A DNA stretch of 64,000 nucleotides from ZC4RG42 sp036676355 (GCA_036676355.1 JAKFDA010000072.1:96135-160134), one strand, 5' to 3'. Positions 9,698 to 18,478 are shown, counted from the first letter of the stretch. The notes: a model not told the origin generated them from the sequence alone. Made by a program: numbers and translations.

Positions 9698-10601
9698 AGC
9701 CGCGCGCGTGCGGCGCATCGAAAGCGTGCGGTTGCGCAATGCGCTGCTGCTGCAACCGAGCACGTCCGCCGATTTTTTCTGGACGCCTGCGCACGTGCCG
9801 GCCGCGTTCGAGGTCGAACGGCGTGCGCCCCCGCCGCTGTTCGCGCAGGTCGTCGCAGGTCTCGATATCGAACGACTGGGCGATTGGGACAAGGCGCGCG
9901 CGCTGGCCTCGCATCTCACCGAGTGCGCGCAGGACAGGGGGGCGATTCAGTCGGACCTGGGCACCACGTATCGGCGCATTCGCGAGGGATACGGTCATTG
10001 CGCCGATTTCGCCAAGGTCTATCTCGCGCTCGCGCACGCGGCCGGTCTGTTCGTGCGCCAGTGGGCGTTCACGCATAACGGTTTCGGCGGCAATGGCCAC
10101 GTCCTCACCGAAGTGTGGGATTCGCTGCGCGGAAAATGGCTGATGCTCGATGTGTACAACAACTTCTACGCCGTCGATGCGGTATCGAATCGTGCGCTGA
10201 GTGCGCTGGAATTTCGCGACAGCGTATTGGGCACGCGCGCGCCCGCGATGGTGCGACCGATCGGCGTGGGGCGCCCCGGTTTCATTCATCACGCCAAACT
10301 GATGGAGTATTACCGGCGCGGCGCAGGCGAGTGGTACCTGATCTGGGGCAACGCGGTTTACTCCGCCGAAAGCAATCCGATCGTGCGTGCAGCGATCCGC
10401 CTGCATCCGGCGGCGGGGCATGCGGCGGCGATGCTGTTTCGCGCATCGCCGGGCATTCGCGTGTATGTCACCGCCGGCAACCGCGCGGCGGTCGAAGCGC
10501 TGGTGAACCTCGGACGCAGTGTGCGCTTTGCCCTATGGTCGGCGGTCATGCTCGGCGCGGGCGCGGCAGCGATCGCGCTTGTTGCATCGAGGGCGCCATG
10601 A
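9666..10601 (+). CDS. Transglutaminase-like cysteine protein with a C-terminal membrane segment
   Basis: A 311-residue protein without a family name I can give securely. It carries a papain-like transglutaminase triad: Cys112 in YGHCADFAK, His145 in GNGHVLTEV and Asp162 in MLDVYNNFY, in the usual order and spacing. Residues from about 285 to 307 form a hydrophobic segment ending in ASRAP, suggesting a membrane anchor near the C terminus. The ATG at 9666 follows a GGCGGAGA ribosome site and overlaps the dehydrogenase by 32 bp. Its stop overlaps the deacetylase start (ATGA). The position suggests it modifies or trims a polymer- or protein-linked amide, but no substrate is evident. Confidence 0.75.
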   Translation: MMLKSDALPPEAARVRRIESVRLRNALLLQPSTSADFFWTPAHVPAAFEVERRAPPPLFAQVVAGLDIERLGDWDKARALASHLTECAQDRGAIQSDLGTTYRRIREGYGHCADFAKVYLALAHAAGLFVRQWAFTHNGFGGNGHVLTEVWDSLRGKWLMLDVYNNFYAVDAVSNRALSALEFRDSVLGTRAPAMVRPIGVGRPGFIHHAKLMEYYRRGAGEWYLIWGNAVYSAESNPIVRAAIRLHPAAGHAAAMLFRASPGIRVYVTAGNRAAVEALVNLGRSVRFALWSAVMLGAGAAAIALVASRAP

Positions 10602-11560
10602 GTCTGCGCTGGGCCTTCGATGCGTTGTCGCCGGCCGGCAAGGGCGGCCGCTTGTCAGTGCTTATTTTCCATCGCGTACGGCCGCATAAGGATGAACTCT
10701 TTCCCAACGAGCCGGACGCGGAAGAGTTCGAAGCGCAACTCGGCTGGATACGGCGATGGTTCCGCGTGCTGCCGCTGGCCGATGCGTTGAGCAGTTTGCG
10801 GGCCGGCACATTGCCCGCGCGCGCCGCCGCCATCACCTTCGACGACGGTTACGCGGACAACTGCACGGTGGCGCTGCCGCTCCTGCGCTCGCTCGGCCTG
10901 CACGCCACGTTCTTCATCGCGGTTGGTTATCTCGATGGCGGGCGCATGTGGAACGACACGGTCATCGAGGCCGTGCGCGGTGCGAGCGGCCCCGAACTCG
11001 ATCTGACCACGCTGCAACTCGGCAGCCACCCGATTGCCACGCCGGCGGAACGAACCGCGGCCATCCAGCGCGTCGTCAAACAACTGAAGTATTACGCGCT
11101 GGAGCAGCGCGGCGTGGTTGCGGACGCGCTGGCCGCACAATCGGGCGCGGCCTTACCCGATGACCTGATGATGAGTTCGGCGCAATTGCTCAAGCTCAAA
11201 CAGGGCGGCATGGGCATCGGCGCGCACACCATCAGTCATCCGATCCTCGCCAACGTGACCAACGAGCGCGCTTGGCACGAGATCGACGAAGGCAGGCGTC
11301 GACTGGAAGCGATCGTGCGCGATCCGGTGACGCTGTTCGCCTATCCGAACGGCAAGCCGGAGCGCGACTACAACGCGACGCATGTGCGCATGGTGCGCGA
11401 GGCGGGCTTCGATGCCGCGTTGTCGACCGCCTGGGGTGCGGCGAGATTCGGTTGTGATCCATTCCAGATTCCCCGTTTCACGCCCTGGGATCGTGCGGCG
11501 TGGCCGTATGCCTTGCGTCTGATGCGCAACCTGAGGAGGCCGCACTATGCTGCCGCGTGA
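10598..11560 (+). CDS. Polysaccharide deacetylase family protein (NodB-like)
   Basis: A 320-residue carbohydrate esterase 4 type protein that would remove N- or O-acetyl groups from the polymer or its precursor. The metal and catalytic motif TFDDGY is at residues 80-85, and the second motif H-T-I-S-H-P has His210 and His214; FAYPNGKP is a later family block. No signal peptide is apparent at the chosen start, so action on a cytoplasmic-side intermediate is possible. The frame is open far upstream but the ATG at 10598, overlapping the transglutaminase-like stop, fits the operon. It overlaps the next glycosyltransferase by 14 bp. Confidence 0.9.
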   Translation: MSLRWAFDALSPAGKGGRLSVLIFHRVRPHKDELFPNEPDAEEFEAQLGWIRRWFRVLPLADALSSLRAGTLPARAAAITFDDGYADNCTVALPLLRSLGLHATFFIAVGYLDGGRMWNDTVIEAVRGASGPELDLTTLQLGSHPIATPAERTAAIQRVVKQLKYYALEQRGVVADALAAQSGAALPDDLMMSSAQLLKLKQGGMGIGAHTISHPILANVTNERAWHEIDEGRRRLEAIVRDPVTLFAYPNGKPERDYNATHVRMVREAGFDAALSTAWGAARFGCDPFQIPRFTPWDRAAWPYALRLMRNLRRPHYAAA

Positions 11561-12698
11561 GCCTGAGAAGGATGTCGAGCGGGCGAACGCGTCACGCTCG
11601 CCACGGCGCGTCGGACTGATCGGACCGTTGCCGCCGCCGGCCGGCGGCATGGCGAATCAGACGCGACAGCTCGCCTGGTTGTTGCGTGAGGCGGGCATTG
11701 AAGTCGAACTGGTGCAGGTGAATGCGCCGTACCGGCCGTCGTGGATCGCACACGTGCGCGTGCTGCGCGCAGTCTTTCGTTTGCTGCCCTATCTACTGCG
11801 GCTGTGGCGCTGCGCCGGCAGCGTCGATCTCATGCACGTCATGGCCAACTCCGGCTGGGCCTGGCACCTTTACGCCGCACCGGCAGTGTGGCTCGCGCGC
11901 TTGCGCGGCACCCCGGTGGTGGTCAACTACCGAGGCGGTAGCGCCGATATTTTTTTGCAGGCGCAAGCGCGCTGGGTGCGACCGACTTTGCGCCGTGCCA
12001 ACTTCGTGGCGGTGCCCTCCGGTTTCCTGCATGCGGTATTCGCGCGTTACGGCGTCGACACCGAGATCGTGCCGAATATCGTCGACCTGGCCCGTTTCTC
12101 TCCGACTGTGCGTTCGCGCAGCGCCGTACGGAGCGGCCCGCATCTGATCGTCACGCGCAATCTCGAACCGCTCTACGACGTCGAAACCGCGCTCGAAGCA
12201 TTGGTGCTTATCCGCGCCGAAGCGCCGCACGCGCGCCTGAGCATTGCGGGCAGCGGGCCGTTACGCCACCAACTCGAAGCGCGTTGCCGCGAACTCGATA
12301 TCGCGGACGCGGTGCGCTTCACCGGCCGGCTCGATCCCGAGGGCATGGCGGCGCTGTATCGCACGGCGGACGTGATGCTCAATCCTTCGCGCGTGGACAA
12401 CATGCCGAATTCGGTGCTCGAAGCTTTTGCCAGCGGCGTACCGGTGGTCAGCACCAACGTGGGCGGTATTCCCTACTTCGTCGAGGACGGCAAGACCGCG
12501 CTGCTGGTCGCGCCGCGCGATCCGGCGGCAATGGCGCAAGCCGCATTGCGGCTGGTGCACGATCCTCTGCTCGCTGCCGCCTTGAGGGCCAACGCGTTAT
12601 GGGCCACGTCCGCGTACAGCTGGCCGAACGTGCGCGCACGTCTGTTCGAAGTGTATGCGGCGGCGGTGCTGCAAGGCGCGCCGCAGCGTCGGCTTTAG
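11547..12698 (+). CDS. Glycosyltransferase family 4
   Basis: A 383-residue GT-B glycosyltransferase. The acceptor domain starts near residue 22 with the glycine-rich GLIGPLPPPAGGMANQ loop. The donor domain shows the LSIAGSGPLRHQLE strand and a catalytic-region Glu near residue 292 in VLEAFASGVPVV, then NVGGIPYFVEDG. A strong AGGAGG site sits about 7 bp before the ATG, inside the 3' end of the deacetylase, so the 14-bp overlap is real. The sugar donor cannot be read from sequence. A 135-bp gap separates it from the ligase-like membrane protein. Confidence 0.9.
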   Translation: MLPREPEKDVERANASRSPRRVGLIGPLPPPAGGMANQTRQLAWLLREAGIEVELVQVNAPYRPSWIAHVRVLRAVFRLLPYLLRLWRCAGSVDLMHVMANSGWAWHLYAAPAVWLARLRGTPVVVNYRGGSADIFLQAQARWVRPTLRRANFVAVPSGFLHAVFARYGVDTEIVPNIVDLARFSPTVRSRSAVRSGPHLIVTRNLEPLYDVETALEALVLIRAEAPHARLSIAGSGPLRHQLEARCRELDIADAVRFTGRLDPEGMAALYRTADVMLNPSRVDNMPNSVLEAFASGVPVVSTNVGGIPYFVEDGKTALLVAPRDPAAMAQAALRLVHDPLLAAALRANALWATSAYSWPNVRARLFEVYAAAVLQGAPQRRL

Positions 12699-12761
12699 CG
12701 AAACCGATATGCGCCATAAAAATTTGCAACGAGCGGTGCAGCGATTGCCTCTTTCCGGTGG

Positions 12762-12778
12762 TTCGGCCGGCGGCCGAA
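12762..12778 (+). other. Short perfect hairpin between the GT4 and ligase-like genes
   Basis: A 7-bp perfect stem (TTCGGCC / GGCCGAA) with a 3-nt loop lies in the 135-bp gap after the glycosyltransferase. It has no T-run, so it may be an attenuator, an mRNA processing structure or nothing. The rest of this gap shows no open frame of note. Confidence 0.3.
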
Positions 12779-12833
12779 GCCAACGAACAACAGCGACTGC
12801 GACGAATCCTGGCGGTTGACGGGGACGAAGATC

Positions 12834-14153
12834 ATGCCGATACGCGACATCACCCTTGTACTGTTTGTGCTCAGCGTGCTGCCTTTTGCGCTGTCGCGTC
12901 CGCATGTGGGCATCCTGCTGTGGACGTGGATCGGTTTGATGAACCCGCACAAGCTCACCTGGGGCTTTGCCTACAACATGCCGTTCGGCGTCATAAGCGG
13001 GCTGGCGACGCTGGTGGCGATGGTGGTTTCCAGGGAGCCCAAGCGGCTGCCGTTGCAGCCGCCGGTGATCGCGCTGATTCTGCTGGCGTGCTGGATGGCC
13101 GTCACCACCACATTCAGCATCAATACCAATCACGCTCTGGGCCAGTGGGAGAAGGTGTTCACCATTCAGGTGTTCATTTTCATCATGCTGATGGTGATGC
13201 AGACCAGGGAACGGATTCAGTGGCTGGTATGGGTCTCGGCCCTGTCCATTGCGTTTTTCGGCATCAAGGGCGGGCTTTACACACTCATGGGCGGCGGCGG
13301 CTATGTGCTCGGGCCGCCCGGCGGTTTTACGCAGGGCAACACGGAAATCTCGCTGGCGCTGACCATGGCGGTTCCGTTGCTTTGGTATCTGACGCTGCAG
13401 TCGAACAACGCCTGGGTCAAGCTCGCGCTCAAGGCGGCCATTGTGCTGACCGCGATCGCCGTGATCGGCTCGTACTCACGTGGCGGTCTGCTCGCCATTC
13501 TCGGCATGAGCGTTTTCCTGTGGTTCAAGAGCCGCAAGAAAATCGCCATCAGCCTGATCGTGCTGATGATGATCCCGGCCATGCTGAGCTTCATGCCGGA
13601 TACCTGGTTCGAAAAGATGGCGACGATCGAGACCTACAAGCAGGATTCCTCGGCGATGGGCCGCATCAACGCCTGGGGCTTCGCCACCAATCTGGCACAG
13701 GATCGTCCGTTCACCGGCGGCGGCTTCGGCGCGTTCACGCGCGAGAATTTCTACAAATACGCGCCGATTCCGGAGGATTTCCACGATGCGCACAGTATCT
13801 GGTTCGAAATGCTGGGCGAACACGGCTTCATCGGCCTGCTGCTGTTCATCGGTGTCTGGGTGACGGCATGGCGGGTCGGCAATCGCGTCATCGCGCTGAC
13901 CAAGGGCAACGAAGCGTTGCGCTGGGCGCGCGACCTTGCCGCGATGATTCAGGTCAGTTTGATCGGCTATTTTGTCGGCGGCTCTTTCCTTGGCCTGGCG
14001 TACTGGGATTTTCCTTATGTGCTGATGGCGCTGCTGGTTCTTACGCATGTGGTCGTGCAACGTGAGTTGGCGCCGCACGCGGTGCCGCGCGCTGTGGCAA
14101 CGCCGCAGCCGGCGGCGCTCGAGCCACCCGCGCCGGCGGGAGCGCGTGGCTAG
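12834..14153 (+). CDS. O-antigen ligase/Wzy-like membrane protein, exosortase A-associated
   Basis: A polytopic inner-membrane protein of 439 residues that starts MPIRDITLVLFVLSVLPFAL, the beginning typical of the PEP-CTERM-system O-antigen-ligase-like family TIGR03097. Many hydrophobic segments alternate with a large periplasmic region (about residues 245-300) containing the D-T-W-F-E-K and AHSIWFEMLGEHG blocks of Wzy/ligase proteins. It would polymerise or transfer lipid-linked repeat units at the periplasmic face. A TTG or GTG start 18 bp upstream is possible, but the ATG at 12834 gives the family-like N terminus. It is the last gene of the left operon. Confidence 0.9.
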   Translation: MPIRDITLVLFVLSVLPFALSRPHVGILLWTWIGLMNPHKLTWGFAYNMPFGVISGLATLVAMVVSREPKRLPLQPPVIALILLACWMAVTTTFSINTNHALGQWEKVFTIQVFIFIMLMVMQTRERIQWLVWVSALSIAFFGIKGGLYTLMGGGGYVLGPPGGFTQGNTEISLALTMAVPLLWYLTLQSNNAWVKLALKAAIVLTAIAVIGSYSRGGLLAILGMSVFLWFKSRKKIAISLIVLMMIPAMLSFMPDTWFEKMATIETYKQDSSAMGRINAWGFATNLAQDRPFTGGGFGAFTRENFYKYAPIPEDFHDAHSIWFEMLGEHGFIGLLLFIGVWVTAWRVGNRVIALTKGNEALRWARDLAAMIQVSLIGYFVGGSFLGLAYWDFPYVLMALLVLTHVVVQRELAPHAVPRAVATPQPAALEPPAPAGARG

Positions 14154-14227
14154 ATGCGCCGCTATAAGGTGCCGATCGGCCCTTTCCTTGCACAGAGGTC
14201 GGCGACTCCACTCGCTCGGCGATGCAC

Positions 14228-14248
14228 TACCGGGACCATGTCCCGGTA
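14228..14248 (+). terminator. Hairpin after the left polysaccharide operon
   Basis: A perfect 9-bp stem (TACCGGGAC / GTCCCGGTA) with a CAT loop, 75 bp after the ligase-like stop. TGCACAG at about 14188 can pair with CTGTGCA at about 14252 as an outer arm. There is no clear T-run, so a Rho-independent terminator is plausible but not certain. It includes the most upstream in-frame ATG of the next gene, which argues against that start. Confidence 0.45.
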
Positions 14249-14266
14249 TCGCTGTGCACACTCTCA

Positions 14267-14791
14267 ATGAATTCAGCAGCCGCCGGTGAAAATCGCACCC
14301 AGCACGACAAACTCGATGTCAACGATGACCTCGACTTCCAGCGTCGGGTGTGGCGCTTCGAGCGCGCGGGGTGGGTGGCGATGGGCCTCATCGGCCTGGC
14401 CGGCCTGCTCGGACTGCTGGGGGCAGGTTTATTGAGCGGTGCGGAGTCGGGCGATGGTCGCCTGCGCATCGAGTACGAGCGCTTTCATCGGCATCTTTCG
14501 CCGGTCGAACTGACCGTCCATATCGACAAAGCGGCAATAAAGGACGGTGCGGTGGGGCTCGTGCTGAATGAGGGTTTCGCCGACAAATTCCAGATCCAAA
14601 CGATCATGCCGCAGCCGACACAATGGCGACTCGCCGGCGACGGCATGCACGTGCGCTTTCTTGCGGCTGATTTCGAGTCGCCCGCGACGGTGCGCTTCTA
14701 TCTCAAGCCGCAAGGCTACGGCCCGGCCTCGGTCGCGATCGGGCTCGAAGGCGCACAGCCGCTGACCTTGCCGCAGTTCATCTATCCCTAG
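14267..14791 (+). CDS. Hypothetical membrane-anchored protein
   Basis: A 174-residue protein that I do not recognise. Residues 1-35 are hydrophilic and charged. A single strong hydrophobic segment follows, about residues 37-57 (MGLIGLAGLLGLLGAG...), then a soluble C-terminal half that looks beta-rich. This suggests a single-pass protein with its C terminus in the periplasm. The ATG at 14267 is preferred because the upstream ATG at 14222 sits within a hairpin; neither has a good ribosome site. It lies 11 bp before a DUF421 gene and is probably co-expressed with it. Confidence 0.7.
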   Translation: MNSAAAGENRTQHDKLDVNDDLDFQRRVWRFERAGWVAMGLIGLAGLLGLLGAGLLSGAESGDGRLRIEYERFHRHLSPVELTVHIDKAAIKDGAVGLVLNEGFADKFQIQTIMPQPTQWRLAGDGMHVRFLAADFESPATVRFYLKPQGYGPASVAIGLEGAQPLTLPQFIYP

Positions 14792-14802
14792 ACGGGGGCG
14801 AC

Positions 14803-15246
14803 ATGGATGCCGTATTGCGCGCCATCGCGATCTATCTCGTACTCCTGCTTCTGTTTCGCGTAGCCGGGCGGCGTACGCTGGCGGAAATCACCACCTTCGA
14901 TTTCGTGCTGCTGCTCATCATCGGCGAGGCCACGCAGCAGGCGCTGCTCGGCGAAGATTTCTCCGTTACCAACGCCGTCGTCGTGATCGCCACGCTGCTG
15001 TTCGCCGATGTGATGTTTTCGCTGATGAAATCGCGTTCGAAGAAAATGGAAAAGGTGCTCGACGGCGTGCCCACCATCGTGGTCGACAATGGCCGTTGTC
15101 TGACCGAACTGATGAAGAAAGCGCGCGTGGACGAAGACGACGTGATGGAGGCCGCGCGCCGTCTGCAGGGCATCGAGCGGATCGATCAGATCAAGTATGC
15201 GGTGCTCGAAGTGAACGGCGGCATCACCATCATTCCCTATCGCTAA
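14803..15246 (+). CDS. DUF421 (YetF/YcaP-like) membrane protein
   Basis: A 147-residue protein. Hydrophobic segments occur at about residues 5-18, 30-45 and 58-72, followed by the cytoplasmic or periplasmic YetF-type domain (LDGVPTIVVDNGRC...E.MKKARVDEDDVMEAAR...I..IKYAVLEVNGGITIIP). These are the hallmark segments of DUF421 proteins, whose biochemical role is not settled. A GGGGG stretch precedes the ATG. It follows the anchored hypothetical protein and ends before a convergent DUF1059 gene. Confidence 0.88.
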   Translation: MDAVLRAIAIYLVLLLLFRVAGRRTLAEITTFDFVLLLIIGEATQQALLGEDFSVTNAVVVIATLLFADVMFSLMKSRSKKMEKVLDGVPTIVVDNGRCLTELMKKARVDEDDVMEAARRLQGIERIDQIKYAVLEVNGGITIIPYR

Positions 15247-15297
15247 CGGTGCGGCCCGGTCGTTCGCGATTCCCGCCGCGGCGCCGCTTGATCCGCG

Positions 15298-15501
15298 CTA
15301 GTCTGTCTCATCCTTGAGCATTTGCCGCAATTCCTCGCGCAATTCCTGCGTGGCCGCATGGCCGTGGGCCGATACGGCGTGCTGCGTCGCGGCGCTCAGC
15401 ACTTCGTCTTCCGTGCCGGAAATCTTGAGCGAGCAGTTGTTGGCGCTGGGATAAAGCCGGCAGTCGATCGACTTGCGCGGCGCGGACGTGGCGGTTTGCA
15501 T
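15298..15501 (-). CDS. DUF1059 small protein
   Basis: A 67-residue protein. After a short N terminus it has CRLYPSANNCSLKISGTEDEVL...HAVSAHGH, the pattern of DUF1059 (a Cys pair, an acidic EDEVL turn, then a helix with xxHAxxxHG). Function is unknown in the family. The longer frame has an earlier ATG, but the internal ATG at 15501 has an AGGAGG ribosome site 6 bp ahead and gives the normal family length. It is transcribed toward the DUF421 gene and away from the SRPBCC gene. Confidence 0.8.
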   Translation of the reverse strand: MQTATSAPRKSIDCRLYPSANNCSLKISGTEDEVLSAATQHAVSAHGHAATQELREELRQMLKDETD

Positions 15502-15656
15502 GGTGCGCCTCCTGGCGGTGGAGCGTTCTAAATGTAGTCCTTGCGGTGAGACATTCAAGAAGCGCGAGCCGCCTTTGTCGGCACGCGCCGACGTTTCGCT
15601 CGTCCGGTACATGCATTGCTGCCTTTTCCATTCATTCGCCCGAGCGGAGGCCTGCC

Positions 15657-16397
15657 ATGCAGCGGCGCGAAAAAATCAATCTCATGCGGATCGACCGCTT
15701 GGGTTATCTGGTGTGCGGACTGGCGCTGGTCGGCTGGGGGATGCGTCGACGCAGCATCGCGCGCAGTGGCGCCGCCGGACTTGGCGGCTGGCTGCTCTAT
15801 CAGGCGTATACCGGTTACAACCCGATGTTCACCCCGCTTGGCATACGCGTGAATCGCGAACCGGGCGAAGCGACTGCCAACGAAACGATCGTGCTCGACC
15901 AGGCCATCACCATCAACGCCACGCGTGAGGAGCTGTATCGCTTCTGGCGCAATCTCGAAAACCTGCCGAACTTCGCGCCGCGTGTCTCGCGCGTCGAAGT
16001 GTTCGATGAAATCCATTCACGCTGGCACATCGAGGCGATGAACGGCCGCGCCGCGGTGTGGGAGTCCGAAGTTACGCGCGACGACCCCGGCCGCGAAATC
16101 GCCTGGCGTTCGACCCATAACGAGGTATTGAATCATTTCGGCAGCGTGCAGTTTCGCGACGCCCCGGGCGGCCGCGGCGCGGTGGTGGCGGTGCACCTCG
16201 AGTATGTTTCCCCGGCCGGCTCGCTTGGCGCGGCGGTAGCGCGCATGGCCGGACAGGCCCCCGAGCGTTATGTCACCGACGCGCTGCGGCGTCTGAAGCA
16301 GCTCGTGGAAATCGGAGAAGTCGTTACGACATACGGTCAGCCGGCCGGGGCCAATCGCACGGAAGGCGTGGCGGGCGTCGATTCCAGCGCTCATTAG
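15657..16397 (+). CDS. SRPBCC (polyketide cyclase/START-like) membrane-anchored protein
   Basis: A 246-residue protein. Two hydrophobic stretches (about residues 16-28 and 38-50) are followed by an SRPBCC ligand-binding domain from about residue 78: ITINATREELYRFWRNLENLPNFAPRV..VEV, then W.IEAMNGRAAVWE and GREIAWRS. These are typical coenzyme Q-binding/cyclase-like blocks. The ligand is not known. The ATG has a CGGAGG site. An adjacent zinc alcohol dehydrogenase gene 71 bp downstream is a pairing I have seen in many proteobacteria, often regarded as stress-related; that is from general knowledge. Confidence 0.85.
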   Translation: MQRREKINLMRIDRLGYLVCGLALVGWGMRRRSIARSGAAGLGGWLLYQAYTGYNPMFTPLGIRVNREPGEATANETIVLDQAITINATREELYRFWRNLENLPNFAPRVSRVEVFDEIHSRWHIEAMNGRAAVWESEVTRDDPGREIAWRSTHNEVLNHFGSVQFRDAPGGRGAVVAVHLEYVSPAGSLGAAVARMAGQAPERYVTDALRRLKQLVEIGEVVTTYGQPAGANRTEGVAGVDSSAH

Positions 16398-16468
16398 TGC
16401 GGCGCAGGAGTGTGCGTCGCGTTTGGCGATGCCGAGCGCTCGGCCGGGTTCGTTAGAGGAGTGCTGCA

Positions 16469-17638
16469 ATGAAAGCCACGTGCTGGTACGGCAAACACGA
16501 TGTGCGCGTCGAGCAGGTGCCCGATCCGAAAATACTGAACGAGCGCGATGCCATCGTGCGCGTCACCGCGACCGCGATCTGCGGTTCGGACCTGCACTTA
16601 TACGACGGCTTTGTGCCGACCATGATGAAGGGCGACATTCTCGGCCATGAGTTCATGGGCGAAGTGATGGAGATCGGCAGCGCGGTGCGGAACCTCAAGG
16701 TGGGCGATCGCGTGGTGGTGCCGTTTCCGATCGCCTGCGGCGCATGTTTTTTCTGCGATAAGGAGTTGTACTCGCTATGCGAGAACTCCAATCCCAACGC
16801 CTGGATGGCGGAAAAGATGTGGGGCCATTCGCCCTGCGGGATATTCGGATACTCGCATCTGCTCGGTGGGTATGCGGGCGGACAGGCCGAGTATGTGCGC
16901 GTGCCGTTCGCCGACGTCGGGCCGATCAGAATTCCCGCCGGCCTCCAGGATGAACAGGTTCTGTTCCTGTCCGACATTCTGCCGACGGGCTACATGGCTG
17001 CCGAACAATGCAGCATCGACAACGGCGATACCGTCGCGGTGTGGGGTTGCGGGCCGGTCGGTCAGTTCGCCATCGCCAGCGCGTTCATGCTCGGCGCGGA
17101 GCGCGTTATCGCGATAGACCGTTTTCCAGAGCGCTTGCGCATGGCGGCGCGGGAGCACGGGGCCGAATCGCTGAACTACGAAGAAGTGGAGATTGCCGAA
17201 GCGCTGAAGGATCTGACCGGCGGTCGCGGTCCGGACGCGTGCATCGACGCGGTCGGCATGGAGGCCCATGCGCACGACGGCGTCGGCGCCTATGACCGCA
17301 TCAAGACGGCCATGATGCTCGAGACCGATCGCCCGATTGCCTTGCGCGAGGCGCTCATGTCATGCCGCAATGGCGGCACGGTGTCGGTCGCGGGTGTTTA
17401 TGGCGGCCTCGCCGACAAGATTCCCCTCGGTGCGCTGATGAACCGTTCCCTCACCATCCGAACCGGCCAGACCCATGTCCATCGCTATATGCGGCCGCTG
17501 CTCGAGCGCATCGAGAGTGGCGACATCGATCCGAGCTTCGTCATCACGCACCGGCTCTCGCTCGACCGGGTGGCGGACGGCTATCGGATGTTCCGCGACA
17601 AGCAGGACGAGTGCATCAAGGTGGTCCTGCGGCCCTGA
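16469..17638 (+). CDS. Zinc-dependent alcohol dehydrogenase (formaldehyde dehydrogenase-like)
   Basis: A 389-residue medium-chain dehydrogenase/reductase. Catalytic zinc ligands are visible in CGSDLH and GHEFMGEV, and a structural zinc lobe with four cysteines in CGACFFCDKELYSLC. The NAD(P) fold has VWGCGPVGQFA. Length and the insertion around GVGAYDRIKTAMMLETDRP match the glutathione-independent formaldehyde dehydrogenase-like subgroup, but the substrate cannot be stated. A GAGGAG site precedes the ATG. It follows the SRPBCC gene and is probably in the same transcript. Confidence 0.9.
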   Translation: MKATCWYGKHDVRVEQVPDPKILNERDAIVRVTATAICGSDLHLYDGFVPTMMKGDILGHEFMGEVMEIGSAVRNLKVGDRVVVPFPIACGACFFCDKELYSLCENSNPNAWMAEKMWGHSPCGIFGYSHLLGGYAGGQAEYVRVPFADVGPIRIPAGLQDEQVLFLSDILPTGYMAAEQCSIDNGDTVAVWGCGPVGQFAIASAFMLGAERVIAIDRFPERLRMAAREHGAESLNYEEVEIAEALKDLTGGRGPDACIDAVGMEAHAHDGVGAYDRIKTAMMLETDRPIALREALMSCRNGGTVSVAGVYGGLADKIPLGALMNRSLTIRTGQTHVHRYMRPLLERIESGDIDPSFVITHRLSLDRVADGYRMFRDKQDECIKVVLRP

Positions 17639-17667
17639 TTGGGCCATGGGCCTTGCCGCGGACGCCC

Positions 17668-17886
17668 TCAGCGCTTGGGACCGACCAGCAGCAGCACCAC
17701 GCCGAGCGCGATCGCGCCGACGCCTGCCCATACCGGCACGTTCACGCTTTCCTTTTCCTGAATGGAAAACTCGATCGGGCCGAGTTTGGCTTCGTGTGTG
17801 TCCTTGGTGTAGGTGAAGCTGCCGTACGCCAGCCCCAGTGCGCCCGCTACGATCAGTGCAATGCCGATCAATTTGGTGAAGCCCAT
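17668..17886 (-). CDS. Small two-helix membrane protein
   Basis: A 72-residue protein with two hydrophobic segments, about residues 5-24 and 52-69, joined by a charged, likely periplasmic loop (TYTKDTHEAKLGPIEFSIQEKE). It resembles small DUF3185-like inner-membrane proteins in layout, but I do not assign a family firmly. The ATG at 17886 has a GGAGG site 6 bp ahead; a longer frame upstream adds only a basic, non-hydrophobic leader. It converges on the alcohol dehydrogenase. Confidence 0.75.
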   Translation of the reverse strand: MGFTKLIGIALIVAGALGLAYGSFTYTKDTHEAKLGPIEFSIQEKESVNVPVWAGVGAIALGVVLLLVGPKR

Positions 17887-18238
17887 GCAACGCCTCCGCT
17901 GTTTGTAACTATTCCTGACGTCGCCCGAAGAATAACGTCTGTGCGGTTCTGCGGGTAACCGTTTGCCTGAACGGTACAAAACCCCCGGTTTGCGCCGGGC
18001 GGGCGGTTTCCCCGTCCCGGTTGTGGTCTTTGCCGGAGCGGCGTACTCTTATTTGGCACTTCTTCCGCGCTTCGTAGTATGCGTGCGCGCATGAAGCCGA
18101 ATGAAGGGTCGCAGCGGCGATGGATCGGCCGACCAATCATTGGCGGTGAGCTTTCTTTGTTGTACGACCACGCCGACGTTAAAAACAGTCATTGCGTGAA
18201 AGCGGGTATCTACCCGAAACAAAAGGAGAGTGTGGTCC
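17887..18238. other. Intergenic control region (352 bp) between divergent small genes
   Basis: No gene is supported here. It separates the small membrane protein (leftward) from the first lipoprotein (rightward). It holds a sigma-54-like element at 18054 and an AAGGAGAG ribosome site just before the lipoprotein ATG. A short GCGGG...CCCG arm around 18200 is too weak to call. Confidence 0.6.
18054..18068 (+). promoter_or_regulatory. Candidate sigma-54 promoter upstream of lipoprotein 1
   Basis: TGGCAC is followed by a GC pair with the exact GG-N10-GC spacing expected of RpoN promoters (GG at 18055, GC at 18067). The -12 block is CCGC rather than TTGC, so the match is partial. It points at the lipoprotein gene about 170 bp downstream. 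Confidence 0.3.
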
Positions 18239-18469
18239 ATGTACAAGTGCATAGCGATTATTTCATTGATGGTCGTTGCGTTGGCAGGCTGCGGGGAGAA
18301 AAGCGCCGATACGACGGCGACCAGTCCGAGCTCGACAGCCAGCGCCCCCGCCGCCGATGCGTCCAGCTCTTCCGGCACGCCTGCGGCGGAGGTGCCTTCC
18401 GTGTGGACGAGTTCCGGCTCCGAAACCGCGACATCGAGCGGTTCGTCACCGTCCACGGAAAGCAAATAG
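18239..18469 (+). CDS. Small Ser/Thr/Ala-rich lipoprotein 1
   Basis: A 76-residue secreted lipoprotein. The N terminus MYKCIAIISLMVVALAGCGE has a short hydrophobic core and an LAGC lipobox, so lipidation would be at Cys18. The mature part is low complexity, dominated by Ser, Thr, Ala and Pro, ending SSPSTESK. The upstream GTG at 18230 would only add MWS. It is a clear paralogue of the next lipoprotein: both begin MYKC..IISL and share GCGE..AD. No function is indicated. Confidence 0.82.
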   Translation: MYKCIAIISLMVVALAGCGEKSADTTATSPSSTASAPAADASSSSGTPAAEVPSVWTSSGSETATSSGSSPSTESK

Positions 18470-18478
18470 CAGCCTTTC

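Noticed and set aside
12284..14065. 593-codon frame in another phase of the plus strand
   Set aside because: Runs across the end of the GT4, a gap and the ligase-like protein; it has no domain and would need to overlap two real genes.
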